64,000 nt of DNA, from contig BCIM01000006.1 of the NCBI GenBank assembly GCA_039545315.1, positions 744,001 through 808,000 on the forward strand, written 5' to 3'. Both the position numbers and the translations under genes were made by a program. Shown piece after piece: positions 22,007 to 32,411 of this stretch (positions are counted from its first letter, which is position 1; each line of letters opens with the position of its first letter). The notes beneath the pieces are model-generated. The model saw nothing but the letters and a program-made list of their open reading frames with translations, was not told where the DNA came from and did no database searches. Origin of the DNA: Kondoa malvinella. Taxonomy: Eukaryota; Basidiomycota; Agaricostilbomycetes; Agaricostilbales; Kondoaceae.

Positions 22007-23372
22007 TCAATCTTCGTCTGATAAAGTCAGGTCAATGACCGCAGACTACTCGAACATCAGTATGAGCAGCTTGCAAACGATGAGTAGCTCACCTTCTTTT
22101 GCTTCGGCAAAGCAACAGTCGGGTGCGACGCATCCTCCTGCTTGACAGCTCGCTCTTCCGCGTTGTCCTCAACCTTCATCCTCTTTCTCAAGCGATCATT
22201 TTCTGCTTGCAACCTTTGTATCTTCTAAAACAAGTGTCAGCCGAGCGGTTGGTACTATTTGGTGTAACCTACTTGTTCGGCATTGCTCCCAGAACCAAAA
22301 GCCTCATCTGATCTACGGACACGGCCACTACTTCTGACAGCACGAGGCTGTGATGGCCTGATACTAGTTTGTTTCAGGCCTTGAGCTTCGAGTAGTTCTT
22401 GGATATAAGATCAGACGCGGCATGTGATTACAGGTGAATGGCTAACCTGCGTTACGATAGTGGAAAGTGATGGTACTGAATAGCACTGATTAGCGGCTTG
22501 AGGGGTTACAACAGAAAGCATCTACCTCCAAGGTGGACCAGACAGAGAGTCAATGTAGTCGACTTTGACTGATCGATTTGGCTTGGTGGTTCGTGTCGGA
22601 CCAAATCCAACACTTACAAATGCATCAGGGTTTATACCATGACTAGCCTAGCTACTTACGTTTCGCCTATCGCAGCTTTCTTTGAGGCCTCGTGAAAGGT
22701 ATGCTGTTTTGGCGCATCTTCATAGGTTGGCAGATCGACTAAAGCTTTCTGGCAAGAGCTTAGACCATGAGCTACAAGCAAACGTAGAAATCAGAATGCT
22801 TACCATATTGCGCGCGCGACGTAATTCAAGGACGACTGTACCCAAGCGAGACTGTCAGCCTGCTGCAACGATGGACGTTTGCGCGGAAGCTTACTCGAGC
22901 CCAAGCCTTTGATGACAGACTCGGTAGCGCATGCAATCGTATCATCGTCTGTCAGTTGAATCCTACAGGGCGCTGTACATCAGCAAACAACGAGGCGACA
23001 CTTCCGAGTGCTACAAGGCTTACTTTGTGAACATGAATGGGCTAAGTTGTCCTCGAGCAACGCGACGACCATAGACCTTGCAGGATTGACCTGGCTCTAC
23101 GATTTTGCGACGCTACCAGACCGCAAATGCTTGTTCAGCTTCCTTCACACAGAGTTGCAGGGATGCCTACTTGCTCAACCCCATCAATCAGCAACCGCAG
23201 ACCGATCAGCTGTTCAGTGTTGCGTAGAGTCACGCTGAATTCAGCCCCAATTTGGCTTTCAATGTACGCGCTGGCTTTCCGTGCGACTTCAGCGAATTGA
23301 GGGTTATACTCTTCAGTCTTGGTGCCAGCGACTTTGACGTAGGCGCTGATGCCTGACGGTAAAGTGGGCATG
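22007..23372 (-). CDS. DUF7918-family protein with acidic SIM-like tail (paralogue 2)
   Basis: The ATG at 23372 gives MPTLPSGISAYVKVAGTK, the usual short beta-rich start of DUF7918. AYIESQIGAEFSVTLRN and LRLLIDGVEQ follow. Later exons give RGQLSPFMFTK, IQLTDDDTIACATESVIKGL and GSIVLELRRARNM, which parallel paralogue 1 segment by segment. They are followed by HTFHEASKKAAIGET and SVKVDYIDSLSGPPWR, then ELLEAQGL. The C-terminal region has a basic linker (RSSGRVRRSDEAF) and a short coiled coil (KIQRLQAENDRLRKRMKVED). After a gtgagc intron the protein ends SAVIDLTLSDED at 22007. The VIDLT core beside acids looks like a SUMO-interaction motif. Some internal joins (22400-22520 and 23000-23170) are unsure. 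Confidence 0.75.
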
Positions 23373-23707
23373 ATTAGAGCATGGATCACCTGCTGGGAGC
23401 TGGGGATGACTGTCTGGAAGAGAGCTTGCCAATCTCTAAGTAAATAAAAGCGACGCGTCATAAGGCCTAAGGGTAGCAATGTTACAATACAGCAGCGAAA
23501 TGCCATAGTACGCTTCTAAAGCCCTCGACTGATCCGCTCTCTACAGTGTCGCGAATGCCTTGACACCTTCTCCCTCGATTCTTTCAAGTTGACATTTCCC
23601 ATCACCAGCAAGCCTCATCGACCTCGACCTTGTCCGCAAGTTAAGAAAGCAAAGTAGGTCTCTGTCGCGCATCTCTGCCTGTCCACCAGTCTCTGGCTTT
23701 TGCCCAA

Positions 23708-24679
23708 TCACTTCTTGCCTACCCTAGAGCACATCGTCTTGTGGCCCAATTCCTTCCAGTCTTTCCGTTGACACGCTTGAGAGCAATATTGAGCTTGATG
23801 GCAGTAGGCGCAGCATTTGAAGCCAGTAAAAGGTTCGGTATAATAGCCTTCGTCGTCATAAGGAGCGTGCGAATGGTACTTGCCGCAAGTCGTACAAGTA
23901 AACTCTTGCGTCTGCAACCAATGACCGCTCATCTGCCTACTATACTCTGGTTCTCCTTCTCGCCCCGGCATGCTTGCCATAGCTGTCAGTCTCTCCTTTG
24001 TATCACTGATGATGGCGACGCGTCGATTCTTCCATAAGCGGGGCTCGTTGATGTAGCAGCCTAGCAGCACCCGAAGATTGACGGTTTCCAAAGCTGCACC
24101 AGCAAATCGGCCAGGATCCATGTCGACGATGACCCAGAAGGCACGCAAATCGGCAGAATCTTGTGCGCGGCGCTTTAATCTGAGGTCTACCACTTTCTCG
24201 CAGATGGAAACATTGCGAAAGAGGAGAGTATTGAGAGTCATAAGATCGAAAGAAAGCTGTTCGGCATCCCATGCTGGATTATTGCTGATCTTATTGAAAC
24301 GAATGACGATGGTGATGTGCGCGTCAACTGCTTCGCTTCGCCAAGATACTGGACATCCCTTTAGGTAGGCTGACTCTTCGAGAATACCCAAAATGAACCT
24401 CCACAGCTTTTGAGTCGTTGCGTTGACTGGACCGAGAGCAAGGTTTTTGGCCGATTGTAACACAACTGCAGGATCTGTAGAAGCGATGAGGCGGTAGAAC
24501 GTGATCTTGACCAGATGCACCATCAAGCCTTTCTTGCCCACAGCTTCTGCCCACTGTTCATACGCTTCGAGAGCATCTCGAGAAGCTCCGACTCTCAATG
24601 CCTCCACCACAACGCTACGCTTCTCCCTCAGGAGTTTCATGAATTTGGCAGGAATGTAACCATCTTCGTCTTGTCGCAT
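23708..24679 (-). CDS. MYND zinc finger protein
   Basis: A single uninterrupted frame of 323 residues runs from the ATG at 24679 to the stop at 23708. That is unusual here, where nearly all genes are split. The first 230 residues are helical and repeat-like with no motif I recognise. The C-terminus carries a zinc-binding MYND module: CTTCGKYHS at about residue 265, then FKCCAYCHQAQYCSQACQRK and DWKELGHKTMC just before the end. The Cys/His order (CxxC, YCSxxCQxxDWxxH, C) is complete. MYND fingers bind proline-rich peptides, often in chromatin or signalling proteins. The target is unknown. No SET domain is visible, so it is not a SMYD-type methyltransferase. Confidence 0.85.
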   Translation of the reverse strand: MRQDEDGYIPAKFMKLLREKRSVVVEALRVGASRDALEAYEQWAEAVGKKGLMVHLVKITFYRLIASTDPAVVLQSAKNLALGPVNATTQKLWRFILGILEESAYLKGCPVSWRSEAVDAHITIVIRFNKISNNPAWDAEQLSFDLMTLNTLLFRNVSICEKVVDLRLKRRAQDSADLRAFWVIVDMDPGRFAGAALETVNLRVLLGCYINEPRLWKNRRVAIISDTKERLTAMASMPGREGEPEYSRQMSGHWLQTQEFTCTTCGKYHSHAPYDDEGYYTEPFTGFKCCAYCHQAQYCSQACQRKDWKELGHKTMCSRVGKK

Positions 24680-25433
24680 GATAGAATGGGTGATTCAGAC
24701 GCGTGCAGAGATTGGGTAAAAGTTGGCTCTCTAACGCAACTTAACCCGATGCGTAACAAGGCAGGAGGAGCTCAGTGCAGATCAATTGCAGAACAGCGAA
24801 GCACAGAAAGGTTCTTCGACCTTTGGCGTCGAGCTGTGGTCGTTGCGAGCAGACATGCATGCATGCATATGCAGCATAAACCTTTCGAATTAAGCAGTAT
24901 GAGCTTGCCCTTCGCTTGCTCCTGCTCGCTGTCTGATCCCCGATATTGCTCGCTCGTAGCTCCATTCGGGTATCGAGAGCACCGGCACTGCTGGCTCAGA
25001 GTCAGTGCCAGTGGCTGCGTTGCTCTGACCGCTCTTCACCTTTCTTACGAAGTTTTGGGCTCTGTGGATTAGAGCAAAGTGTGTACTAGCCGCGAATCTC
25101 TTTATGAACTTCTTCAGTTCAGCGATTTTTCCTTCATCTCCGAGTCAAAGTGTCGCTTCAAGGCATTCATTCAAACTGTTACTGTCAATCTGCCCAATCA
25201 TTGATGAATACTGTTATGTAGCGACTTTCATCCCTGTACGAGCCTCGTACGGATCTCTCATCTATATCCTGGCTGGCGTTTGTTTCCCTTTATGCCTCGG
25301 AAGCCGGGTTCGGAAGACTGGCTGGTGCTGCATGACTCTTCTCCCAACGCTTGAGCACGACTACCAAGTCTATCAAGGAGCTCTCTCAACCAGCCTGCTG
25401 CTTATTTTATTCCCTAGCCTTACTCGTCCCATC
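24680..25433. other. Intergenic region between divergent genes
   Basis: This 754-base stretch separates the MYND gene (minus) from an orphan gene (plus) and should carry both promoters. It contains a short CATG repeat (catgcatgcatgcat, about 24855-24870). I see no gene; the frame is open upstream of the 25434 ATG but shows no family feature. Confidence 0.5.
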
Positions 25434-25987
25434 ATGCCTACTTCTGGAATCAATATGGCTCACGCAAATACGACGCCTTCCCTCGACTCGTCGCCTACAT
25501 TCCGCTTCGTTCCAGGCTATGAAGCTGGTACAGCTGTCAAATGCGCCGTGATGCCAAAGGGGGGAGAACAGATAGGGCTTGTCCGTCAAGAGATCAGCTG
25601 TACCATCAGTCCATGGAGACGCGGTCTCTTCGAAGTGAATTGTAAGGATTGCAAGCCCCTTTGGCGTCTTCACATAGGCGGTCTTCGTTCTATGAACTCC
25701 CCACGCAAGAACACCCCCACAACTAAGAGAGGCCAATTTGACTTCACTATCGACTACGGGACTCTTCATGTTGGCTTGCACGATATTAGTGATCAAGGTT
25801 AGTCGCCTTCTACTGTCAATCGGCTGCTCTACTGATCGGATTGTCTCGAGCAGTTTATCAATATCTAATCGACAATCCTCATCTTGGCGCAGTTGTCGTT
25901 GCCTTTTCACGCACTCATAAGTGGCATCATTGGACGTGTGAGGATTGGGAGCGGCGGGAACTGGTTATCGAGATTCGTCGAGACTAG
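25434..25987 (+). CDS. Orphan protein of unknown function
   Basis: Two exons are joined by a canonical intron (about 25799-25855, CAAG|gttagt to gagcag). The product has about 165 residues and starts MPTSGINMAHAN. It contains FRFVPGYEAGTAVKCAVMP, a possible zinc or disulphide pair in FEVNCKDCKPLWRL, and a second exon with VYQYLIDNPHLGAVVVAF and THKWHHWTCEDWERRE. The stop is at 25985-25987. The W/H/C-rich end (KWHHWTCEDW) is distinctive. Splicing keeps the frame perfectly, and the alternation of short beta-like segments suggests a small globular domain. An antisense open frame across the same DNA lacks such support. No family recognised. Confidence 0.6.
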
Positions 25988-26348
25988 CTCATACTCGATC
26001 TTCTCGTGAGTCTGGTCAACTACTTTGCGAGATTGCCAGTCTCGGTGCTGAGACCAATCTTGATTGGTCCCACGCTCAGATATTGAGGGAGACGGCCCGA
26101 CCATTCGGCCAAAATCAGACAAGATGAGACGAGGGAAGAAGTACCTATCTGAGAAACGATAGACGTCAAGCGAACTCGCAGCACAGAGACGACAACGCCT
26201 GGTGAGGGTACAGAAGCGGAAGATGATGCACAATACTCCATTGCCATGCATGAGCGATCATTCCATTATGTACAACTGTTCTGGTCATTTAGGTCAGAAC
26301 ACAGTAATCTAGCCTAGGTGACCTTACCAGTTCAGCAGAAGCGTTCGA

Positions 26349-27365
26349 TCACATCACCCACTTCATCCTGACCTGCCTTTGCCCAAAACTATTTAGAGTC
26401 TGCTCATTCGTCACTGCCGCCAATCCTCTCTTCCTCGCCGAGCTCTCATAATTCACAGCCATTGCATCCGGACCCATCATTGACGTATCACCCAAATCCA
26501 ACAACATTGGGAATTGCTCGACCCGCTCTTTTTGCTCTTTCTGTTGCTCGTTTTGGTTTCCCTTGTTGGTATCCAGGTCTAATGGTGGTGGAAGATCATC
26601 TTCGTCCATTGTGATGGGCTTGGACTTGGGCGCAGAACGACGAGAGGCAGCGTCGTTGCTTGCTTGGATCAGATTGCGAAGGGAAGCTTCCACGAGACGG
26701 GTGGTGCGGACTCTATCGTCATGAACTGATTTCGAAGCATTGGTCTCGCCAGCAGCGTTATCATTGAGAGTGCTCTCTGGGTGTACAGGAGTGCGCTTCC
26801 ATGAATGCTTGGGGGGAAGAGGCGGGAAGAAATCAGGTTGAATGTCCAGTCGATCATTAAGCTCCATTTCAGCTTCGTTTGCGTCTTGCGGTAAGACCAA
26901 AGCCATTTCTTCTTCTTCCAGAGGTGGGATACGCTCAATAGAAGTGAAAGGCGGGACTTTGACTGTTTACAGGCGGATGAGCTATATTACTGGCGCTGAC
27001 GATCCTTGAGCGCACCTTTGGACCTGCGCAGACGATATAGGAAGCCTTGTAGCTCATGCAAGGATAGCCCGCCGATTTGGCACGCAGCAGCGAGATCAGT
27101 TGGATTGCCTTTTGTGCGTCTGTTTGATGTAGCCAGGGCTTGTGAGAGGTAGATTAGGCTGCCCATGACTGTAGCCCTCGACTAGCGATAAGCAGATGTT
27201 GATGCACAACAGGCTTGAAGACGCACAGGCAACAGCTTGACCCTCAATCTCTGCCAGAGCAGAATTCGTGATTCCGTCAAATCCAGCGTCGAGCGCGCAT
27301 CTCGCTATCAGCTTGTGTAGACTGGTAGACGCTGCTGTCTTGTTGATCGGTAGAGCGTTCATCAT
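26349..27365 (-). CDS. TAF8: TFIID subunit TAF8 (histone-fold protein)
   Basis: TAF8 pairs with TAF10 in TFIID, the RNA polymerase II promoter complex. The ATG at 27365 (MMNALPINKTAAS) leads into a bromo-associated histone fold: SLHKLIARCALDAGFDGITN, SALAEIEGQ, then after an intron LIYLSQALATSNRRTKGNPT and DLAAACQIGGLSLHELQGFL. The TAF8 C-terminal signature follows: FTSIERIPPLEEEE, DFFPPLPPKHSWKRTPVHPE and TRLVEASLRNLIQAS. The end is acidic and Gln/Glu-rich (NQNEQQKEQKERVEQFPML), with the stop at 26349. Three exons or more, with a total length of about 300 residues, typical for the family. The pairing partner is not in this window. Confidence 0.88.
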
Positions 27366-27549
27366 GCACAATCAAGGCAGATATCGTTGTGGCTCAACAT
27401 GGGATCGTTCGTCTATACGCTTGCAATCGTAATGTCAGTGAAAAAGAGTCTGCTTTCATTATCTTCGTGCATTGCTATGCCCAAGTGTAATACTACTGCT
27501 GTTGGTAAAATTGTCCGGTATCTTGTCCCATTTCGCCTCCATGTATCAG

Positions 27550-28438
27550 TCATGGCGACACGTAGCCCTTCGGCCCCAGAGGTTCCATCCCGTAACCGCT
27601 GTTCATCGGATTGCTTTCCCTGTTCCTCCTTGCTAGCATTTCCATGACAGGCCATCCGACAATGTAAAGCCCCGCTTCAATCGCAAACAAGAGCCAGAAG
27701 ACGATTTTGACTGCATTAGGCACCTTGGTCTGCGATTCGCTGGTTTCATCCCATTCGCTGCAACAGATCATCAATACGTATCCTTTTTGGCAGGCGCAAA
27801 CCTACTCAAATCCAGTATAGATTTGCAAATCTATCGTCAATGAGAACAGCATCGCTCAAGAGACAAGACACACATACAAAGCAAGGCAGCCGATACAATG
27901 CCAAAGGCGATATGGACATAGCGAATCCACGATCTTTCTTTCTGGATGACCACGGTGTTGAAGCTGGGAGCTTGAGTTCTGAACTTTGCCCAGAGCCCGC
28001 CAACTGCGGTCAGGAGAACGCCAGCTAGAGCTATGACTCCGACGACGTGGTGGTCATCTGACTCTCCGTCTGCTGAAATGTTTGCGAGAGCATAAGATAC
28101 GCAGACAAAGATGACGGTAAGCAGATTGAAGATGAGATGAATGGTGATCCATTTGGGATATTTTCTGCCATCTGAGAACAAGTCAGAAATCGTACTCTGG
28201 TAATAGGAGACCCTCACATCGACCAGCGAGGACAGCAATGGGCATTGTAACAAGTGTTGCGATTGCAGCTGTGATGCCTGGATGACTATCAGCAAGTCCC
28301 ACGTTAAGCGAAAGAAATGCAAATCACCATGAGCAAGCGCGTAACCTTCATCAAAGGGTCAGAGAATGGCATCAGCAGCAGCAGCCAAAGCCTACTATCG
28401 TGATGAGAGTGCGAGATGGTAACAGCCTGCTCGTCCAT
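27550..28438 (-). CDS. Cytochrome b561-like transmembrane protein
   Basis: The start is the ATG at 28438 (MDEQAVTISHSHHDS). Splicing with a gtaggc donor and a second intron gives YALAHGITAAIATLVTMPIA, the first b561 helix with its histidine. ITIHLIFNLLTVIFVCVSYA, DDHHVVGVIALAGVLLTAVG and RYVHIAFGIVSAALL follow. Thus four helices each carry one histidine (LAHG, TIHL, DHHV, YVHI), the pattern that binds two haems in b561 electron carriers. A later helix is VFWLLFAIEAGLYIVGWPVM, and the protein ends GPKGYVSP at 27550. No DOMON domain precedes it, so it is a stand-alone form of about 240 residues. It may move electrons across a membrane, for instance to ferric iron or ascorbyl radical; the substrate is unknown. 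Confidence 0.72.
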
Positions 28439-28611
28439 ATCGTTATTGCTTGCTGTACGCTGACGGAGGAAGAACAGTAAATCTCTAATTATAAGCTGGT
28501 TGAGTGATGTAAGGGCAAAAATAGGCCTGGCGGTGTTTGCCCATGGGACCTCATGGGACCGTCTTGAAGGCCCCGACTGTTCGTAAGATTGTCCGAAACC
28601 AGCCGCTCTGC

Positions 28612-30235
28612 CTAGTCCGAGCTGCTTCCATCGTCCTCTGCTGGAGCATGCCCTGCATTCCAAAAAGAAGTGCCTTCATCTCTTTCGAGCAGGAGGTCAA
28701 ATAGATCCATCACTCGAGCGTCTTCCTTTTGATCAGGCGGGAGCAATTCTTCGTCGGAAGCAGTCTCAGCAAACGCTGTTGCGGACCAGACTTTGATTCC
28801 TTTCTCAACGCCGCAAGTGAAAAGCAATGGTAGATGGGGATGATACAAAGCAGTATTGACAATGGAGCGGTAGTCTTCAAGCTTCTGATCCGGTATTGTC
28901 ATGTGTAGTGGATAGATTCTATCGGAGTATGCGTTGCTGGCAAAGCCTGTTTCCCAGTGTCCCGGTTAGATAATGAATGTGCAGAGGAAAGGCGAGCTGA
29001 CCTATGTCATGGAGCCCAGGTCGAATTGTCGCAGCATCGTATGTGGCAGTGTCGCTTTCGTCCCGCATGGTCTGTACAGTTGGCAGCTTCCAGGTGTATG
29101 CAGCTCGATTGTCTGAACCCGTGGCGTAATGAAGATTGTCAGCAGATCCGTGGAACGAGTCATGCTGCGAATGGTCAGCGCTTAGTATGTGCCAGTGCCG
29201 ATCGTGACTCACTTTGATGGTAGAATTGTCCGAAAACCCTTCTGCGGAAAGAACAGCCAGAGGCTGCGGATCGCCAACAGCAAACAAAGTAGGCAGACTC
29301 CGAGACACTTGAGCAGCAAGAAGAGCTCCATCTGGAGAGAAAGCGAGAGAAGTAGCTTCTGGTCGATGAATGATTCGTGGAAACTTTCGAGGTGAAAGCC
29401 CAGTAACATATCGCACGACCGCGGCTGAACGAGAGGCATCCATCGCTTGCTCGCTCATGGTAGAGAATAAAGGGGCTTTGCGACGATCATGCAAATGGAT
29501 CTCTCCTAGAGTATTGGAAATTGCAAAGATATTTGACTGGGTAGGCGAGAATTCGGCATGTGTACTGATCTCATCAGCGACAGAATACAGAGTACAAATC
29601 TTCTACTCACAGACCAACACGGCTATATAAGCAACCAGTCTTCTTCGATGGCGCAGATCGAGTGTCATAGAAAGCAAGCGTCCGGTCTTCACTGCAGACC
29701 ATAAACGTCCCAGGCTCTCCTGAATGACATTTGACGCTGCGTATGGCTGAATTGATATCAGCTGCAATTAGCTCGCTCATATCAAGCACTCACTAGCTGG
29801 TCCAGCGAGAGCGTCTCCCTCCCACATGCGCACTTCTTCCGTAGGCGATCCCTTGTCAATCTTGATAGCACTACTTGACCCAGTCTCGAGGTCATATTTG
29901 TACACCCTGCCATCGACGCCCGAAGCCAACAGGTAGCTGTTATCGGAACTCCAGCTCAAATCAAAGATGTTCCCTCGAGGTCCAAGAAAGGTCGCGCAAG
30001 GCTTGACAGAGGTCAGATCTTGACTGAGGTCCCATAGCCTGATACAGAGATCATCTCCTCCTGACGCTAGATATCTGCCCTCGCCTCGAGATATGGCTAG
30101 AGCATTGACGCAGGATGTGTGCGCTCGCAGGACTATCGAGTAGTGAAAGCCTTCGTTGCGCAAGGCTCCAGAGATAGTTTCGCGTGTAGGCGCTCTTGCA
30201 TCGTTTAGACGACGTTTCTTGCGAGGGGATGCCAT
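28612..30235 (-). CDS. WD40 repeat protein, DCAF5-like
   Basis: The ATG at 30235 (MASPRKKRRLNDARAPTRE) begins with a basic segment that could be a nuclear signal. WD40 repeats follow: VLRAHTSCVNALAISRGEGR ending LWDL, GPRGNIFDLSWSSDNSYLLA, AIRSVKCHSGEPGTFMVCSE ending FYDTRS, FSPTQSNIFAISNTLGEIHL, ATSLAFSPDGALLAA, and a last repeat with IVNTALYHPHLPLLFTCGVE and GIKVWSA. The TCGVEKxIKVWS ending is characteristic of DCAF5/6/8-type CUL4-DDB1 receptor proteins. The tail is acidic (AEDDGSSSD). It is about 450 residues in several exons. The likely role is substrate receptor of a CRL4 ubiquitin ligase; this is family inference. Confidence 0.8.
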
Positions 30236-30385
30236 AACATCGTTGAAATGCGTCAAGCGTCAAATGGTAGATTGCTCAGCTGAGTCTTTGTTTCTTCATC
30301 GAGATATCTCATCATGCCCTGCAGAACGCCCGTCTATGTTTTGTATGAATTGCCCTTTTCCTAAGCAGCCTTTGAAATGCCCGAA

Positions 30386-31964
30386 TCAAAGCAAAACTTC
30401 ATTCGCAGACGAGTTGGTCAAAGTCTTGTTTGGCAAAACGATGCAGCTATTCGCAAGAGCCCATCAACACAATCCGTAACAGGACAAATAACGCAAACGA
30501 ACCTTCTAATGAAGACTTCCTGCGTGACGTGCACTTGCGAACCGAGAATACTGATCGTCTGCTTTTCCTTGCCCTCTTCGTTGAGCGTCAAAGGACTACC
30601 CTCCACTCTAGCCCATGGACCAATCCTGCAATCTTCGCTGACAATAGAGTAGAGCACACAACTGTTCTTGTCCAAGACGGTATTGTCCAAAATGATGGAT
30701 TCCTTGACTCTGCATCCAAACCCGATTTGTACATTCGCGCCTACAGATACGTTGGGTCCGATCTTGGCTGATGGGTCTACTTTGGCCGTCTCGTCGATAT
30801 AGCAAGGCTCGACGATTTCGCATCTGATTCGACTGTTGTCGCTCAATTGTTGTGGTGGAGTGTCTTTGTTGACGGTAGGCGAGCGTCGACGGAGGAGAGT
30901 AGGGTTGAAGGATTTGTATGAAGCGAGAACGAGAGCATTGGCGGGTATTGCTGAACCCGCAGTCTTGATTTGGCGCCAGGCTGTTTTGGAGGAAGTGTAG
31001 ACAAAGAGCTTCTTGTCTGCTACCAGAGGAGCAATAACGTCCTGTTCTAACCGTAGCTCTTCTGGGTTGAGCGTTTGAAGTGGGTCATCCCTGCAAATAT
31101 TGTTCAGAGGATATCGGTTAAATAGGAGAGGCTACTCACGAAGCTCTCGAGTGCTTGATGTCCATAGCCGACTTGATCTCCTCAAAGATGCTCTTGTCAA
31201 AGAGGTAGCAACCGCCATTGATCGTGTCAGAGATAAAGTTTTCTGGCTTCTCGACATAATGTTTGGCTTGTTGGGTATCTTGGTCGACGACAATGCAGCC
31301 AAACTTGGTCGCTACTTCTTTTGGCACCTTGATACCGAGAATTGAGCCCACACCACGATGTCTGTCGTGGAATTGCTTTAATTCCGCCAGAGGGTAGGAG
31401 CAAGCGATGTCGGCGTGAAGCACAAATATCTGATCTGGGTTGCCTTTTAAGATAGCGTCACGGAAATGGTAGAGCTGTTGCTATAAGTACACGTGTCGCT
31501 GACAAGGGACGACAGACTCACACCGCCTGCAGTTCCTAGAGCTTGGAATTCACGCAGATATCTGATTTTAATGTTTGGAAAGTCACGAGAAGCTTCCTTG
31601 ACGAATGGACTGAAGACGGCATCTTCATAGAATCCAATGAGGAGTACTGCACAGAATTCAGCAACTAGACTGCGGTACTACACTCGAAGTTGTGCTGACC
31701 TTCGTCCAAGCCTTCCAGACGTGACAGAGACTGAATACCGTGCCAGATGATAGGTCGACCAGCAATACGGAACAGAGGTTTGGGCGTGTCGAGCGACAGA
31801 GGCCTGTGGATAGCGCATCAGCTTCCTAAGTCGGCGCTCAGACCAACGTTTGAGCGCACCTCATTCTCGTCCCCTTCGAGGGCCCTCCACACAATATGAC
31901 TACGCGACAGTCAGCATATGATCATACAGCGCGTATCCAACTTGCCTGCTTTGGCTGCTCCCAT
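30386..31964 (-). CDS. GDP-mannose pyrophosphorylase alpha-like protein (GMPPA family)
   Basis: The gene starts at the ATG 31964 (MGAAKAV). Its first intron has a GC donor. The nucleotidyltransferase signature follows: VILCGGPSKGTRMR, LSLDTPKPLFRIAGRPIIWH, LREFQALGTAGG and IFVLHADIACSYPLAELKQF. The sugar-binding lid reads VGSILGIKVPKEVATKFGCI. The C-terminal half is a left-handed beta helix of hexapeptide repeats (ETAKVDPSAKIGPNVSVGAN, VQIGFGC, DNTVLDKNSCVLYSIV). The end is CIVLPNKTLTNSSANEVLL, with the stop at 30386. GMPPA-type proteins regulate or assist GDP-mannose synthesis. The G-G-P-S-K-G-T-R loop rather than the catalytic GGxGTRLRPLT favours the regulatory alpha type over an active enzyme. 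About 440 residues, six or more exons. Confidence 0.88.
31900..31945 (-). other. GC-AG intron in the GMPPA-like gene
   Basis: The exon ends AAAGCAG and the intron begins gcaagt and ends cgcgtag, 46 bases long. Only this join gives MGAAKAVILCGG, the family's start. The donor is a strong consensus apart from the C in place of T at intron position 2. Confidence 0.75.
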
Positions 31965-32411
31965 TTTGTGTTGGTAGAGTGGAAACAACCCAAGAAGCAG
32001 TTTTTCGGAAGCCCAAACACTCCCGCTCACGTGATCACACCTCTTCTTACTACTTTCTTCTACGATGCTCTACGTATGGCACAGCTACCTTGTATCTCCA
32101 GGCCAGGCAGAGCTTCCGAAAGACTTGTTGATGTCTCACGCGCCTTGACGCGCCTTGATCTCCACTGCACTTGAACGGTTTTCTTGTTCGTATATAGGCT
32201 ACCTGCTTCTGCTCCTGGCCTTCATCCGCCTCTGTTCTTCTCATTCCTGTCATTTTCATGCATTTCCTCCTTCCGCTACTTCTTAGCGCTGGTCCGCTAC
32301 TCGTTTCAACGCAGCTCTCCAGCTATGCACAAACATTACAACTCTCAACACAGACTATACCTTCTGGGAAATACTACCTGGAAAACGCCTTGACGTTAGC
32401 CTTCAGCTATC
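31965..32411. other. Divergent promoter region of the GMPPA-like gene and an orphan gene
   Basis: This 447-base region carries a TCACGTGA palindrome at 32027-32034 and a short upstream open frame (MHKHYNSQHRLYLLGN, from about 32325) before the orphan gene's ATG at 32412. No further gene is seen. Confidence 0.5.
32027..32034. promoter_or_regulatory. E-box-like TCACGTGA palindrome
   Basis: The eight-base palindrome TCACGTGA lies about 65 bases upstream of the GMPPA-like ATG. CACGTG cores are bound by bHLH factors such as Cbf1 in fungi. The position is promoter-like; use is inferred. Confidence 0.35.

Noticed and set aside
25407..25910. A 167-codon minus-strand frame antisense to the orphan at 25434
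   Set aside because: The plus strand has a frame-keeping canonical intron and a more protein-like product; the minus frame is its shadow.
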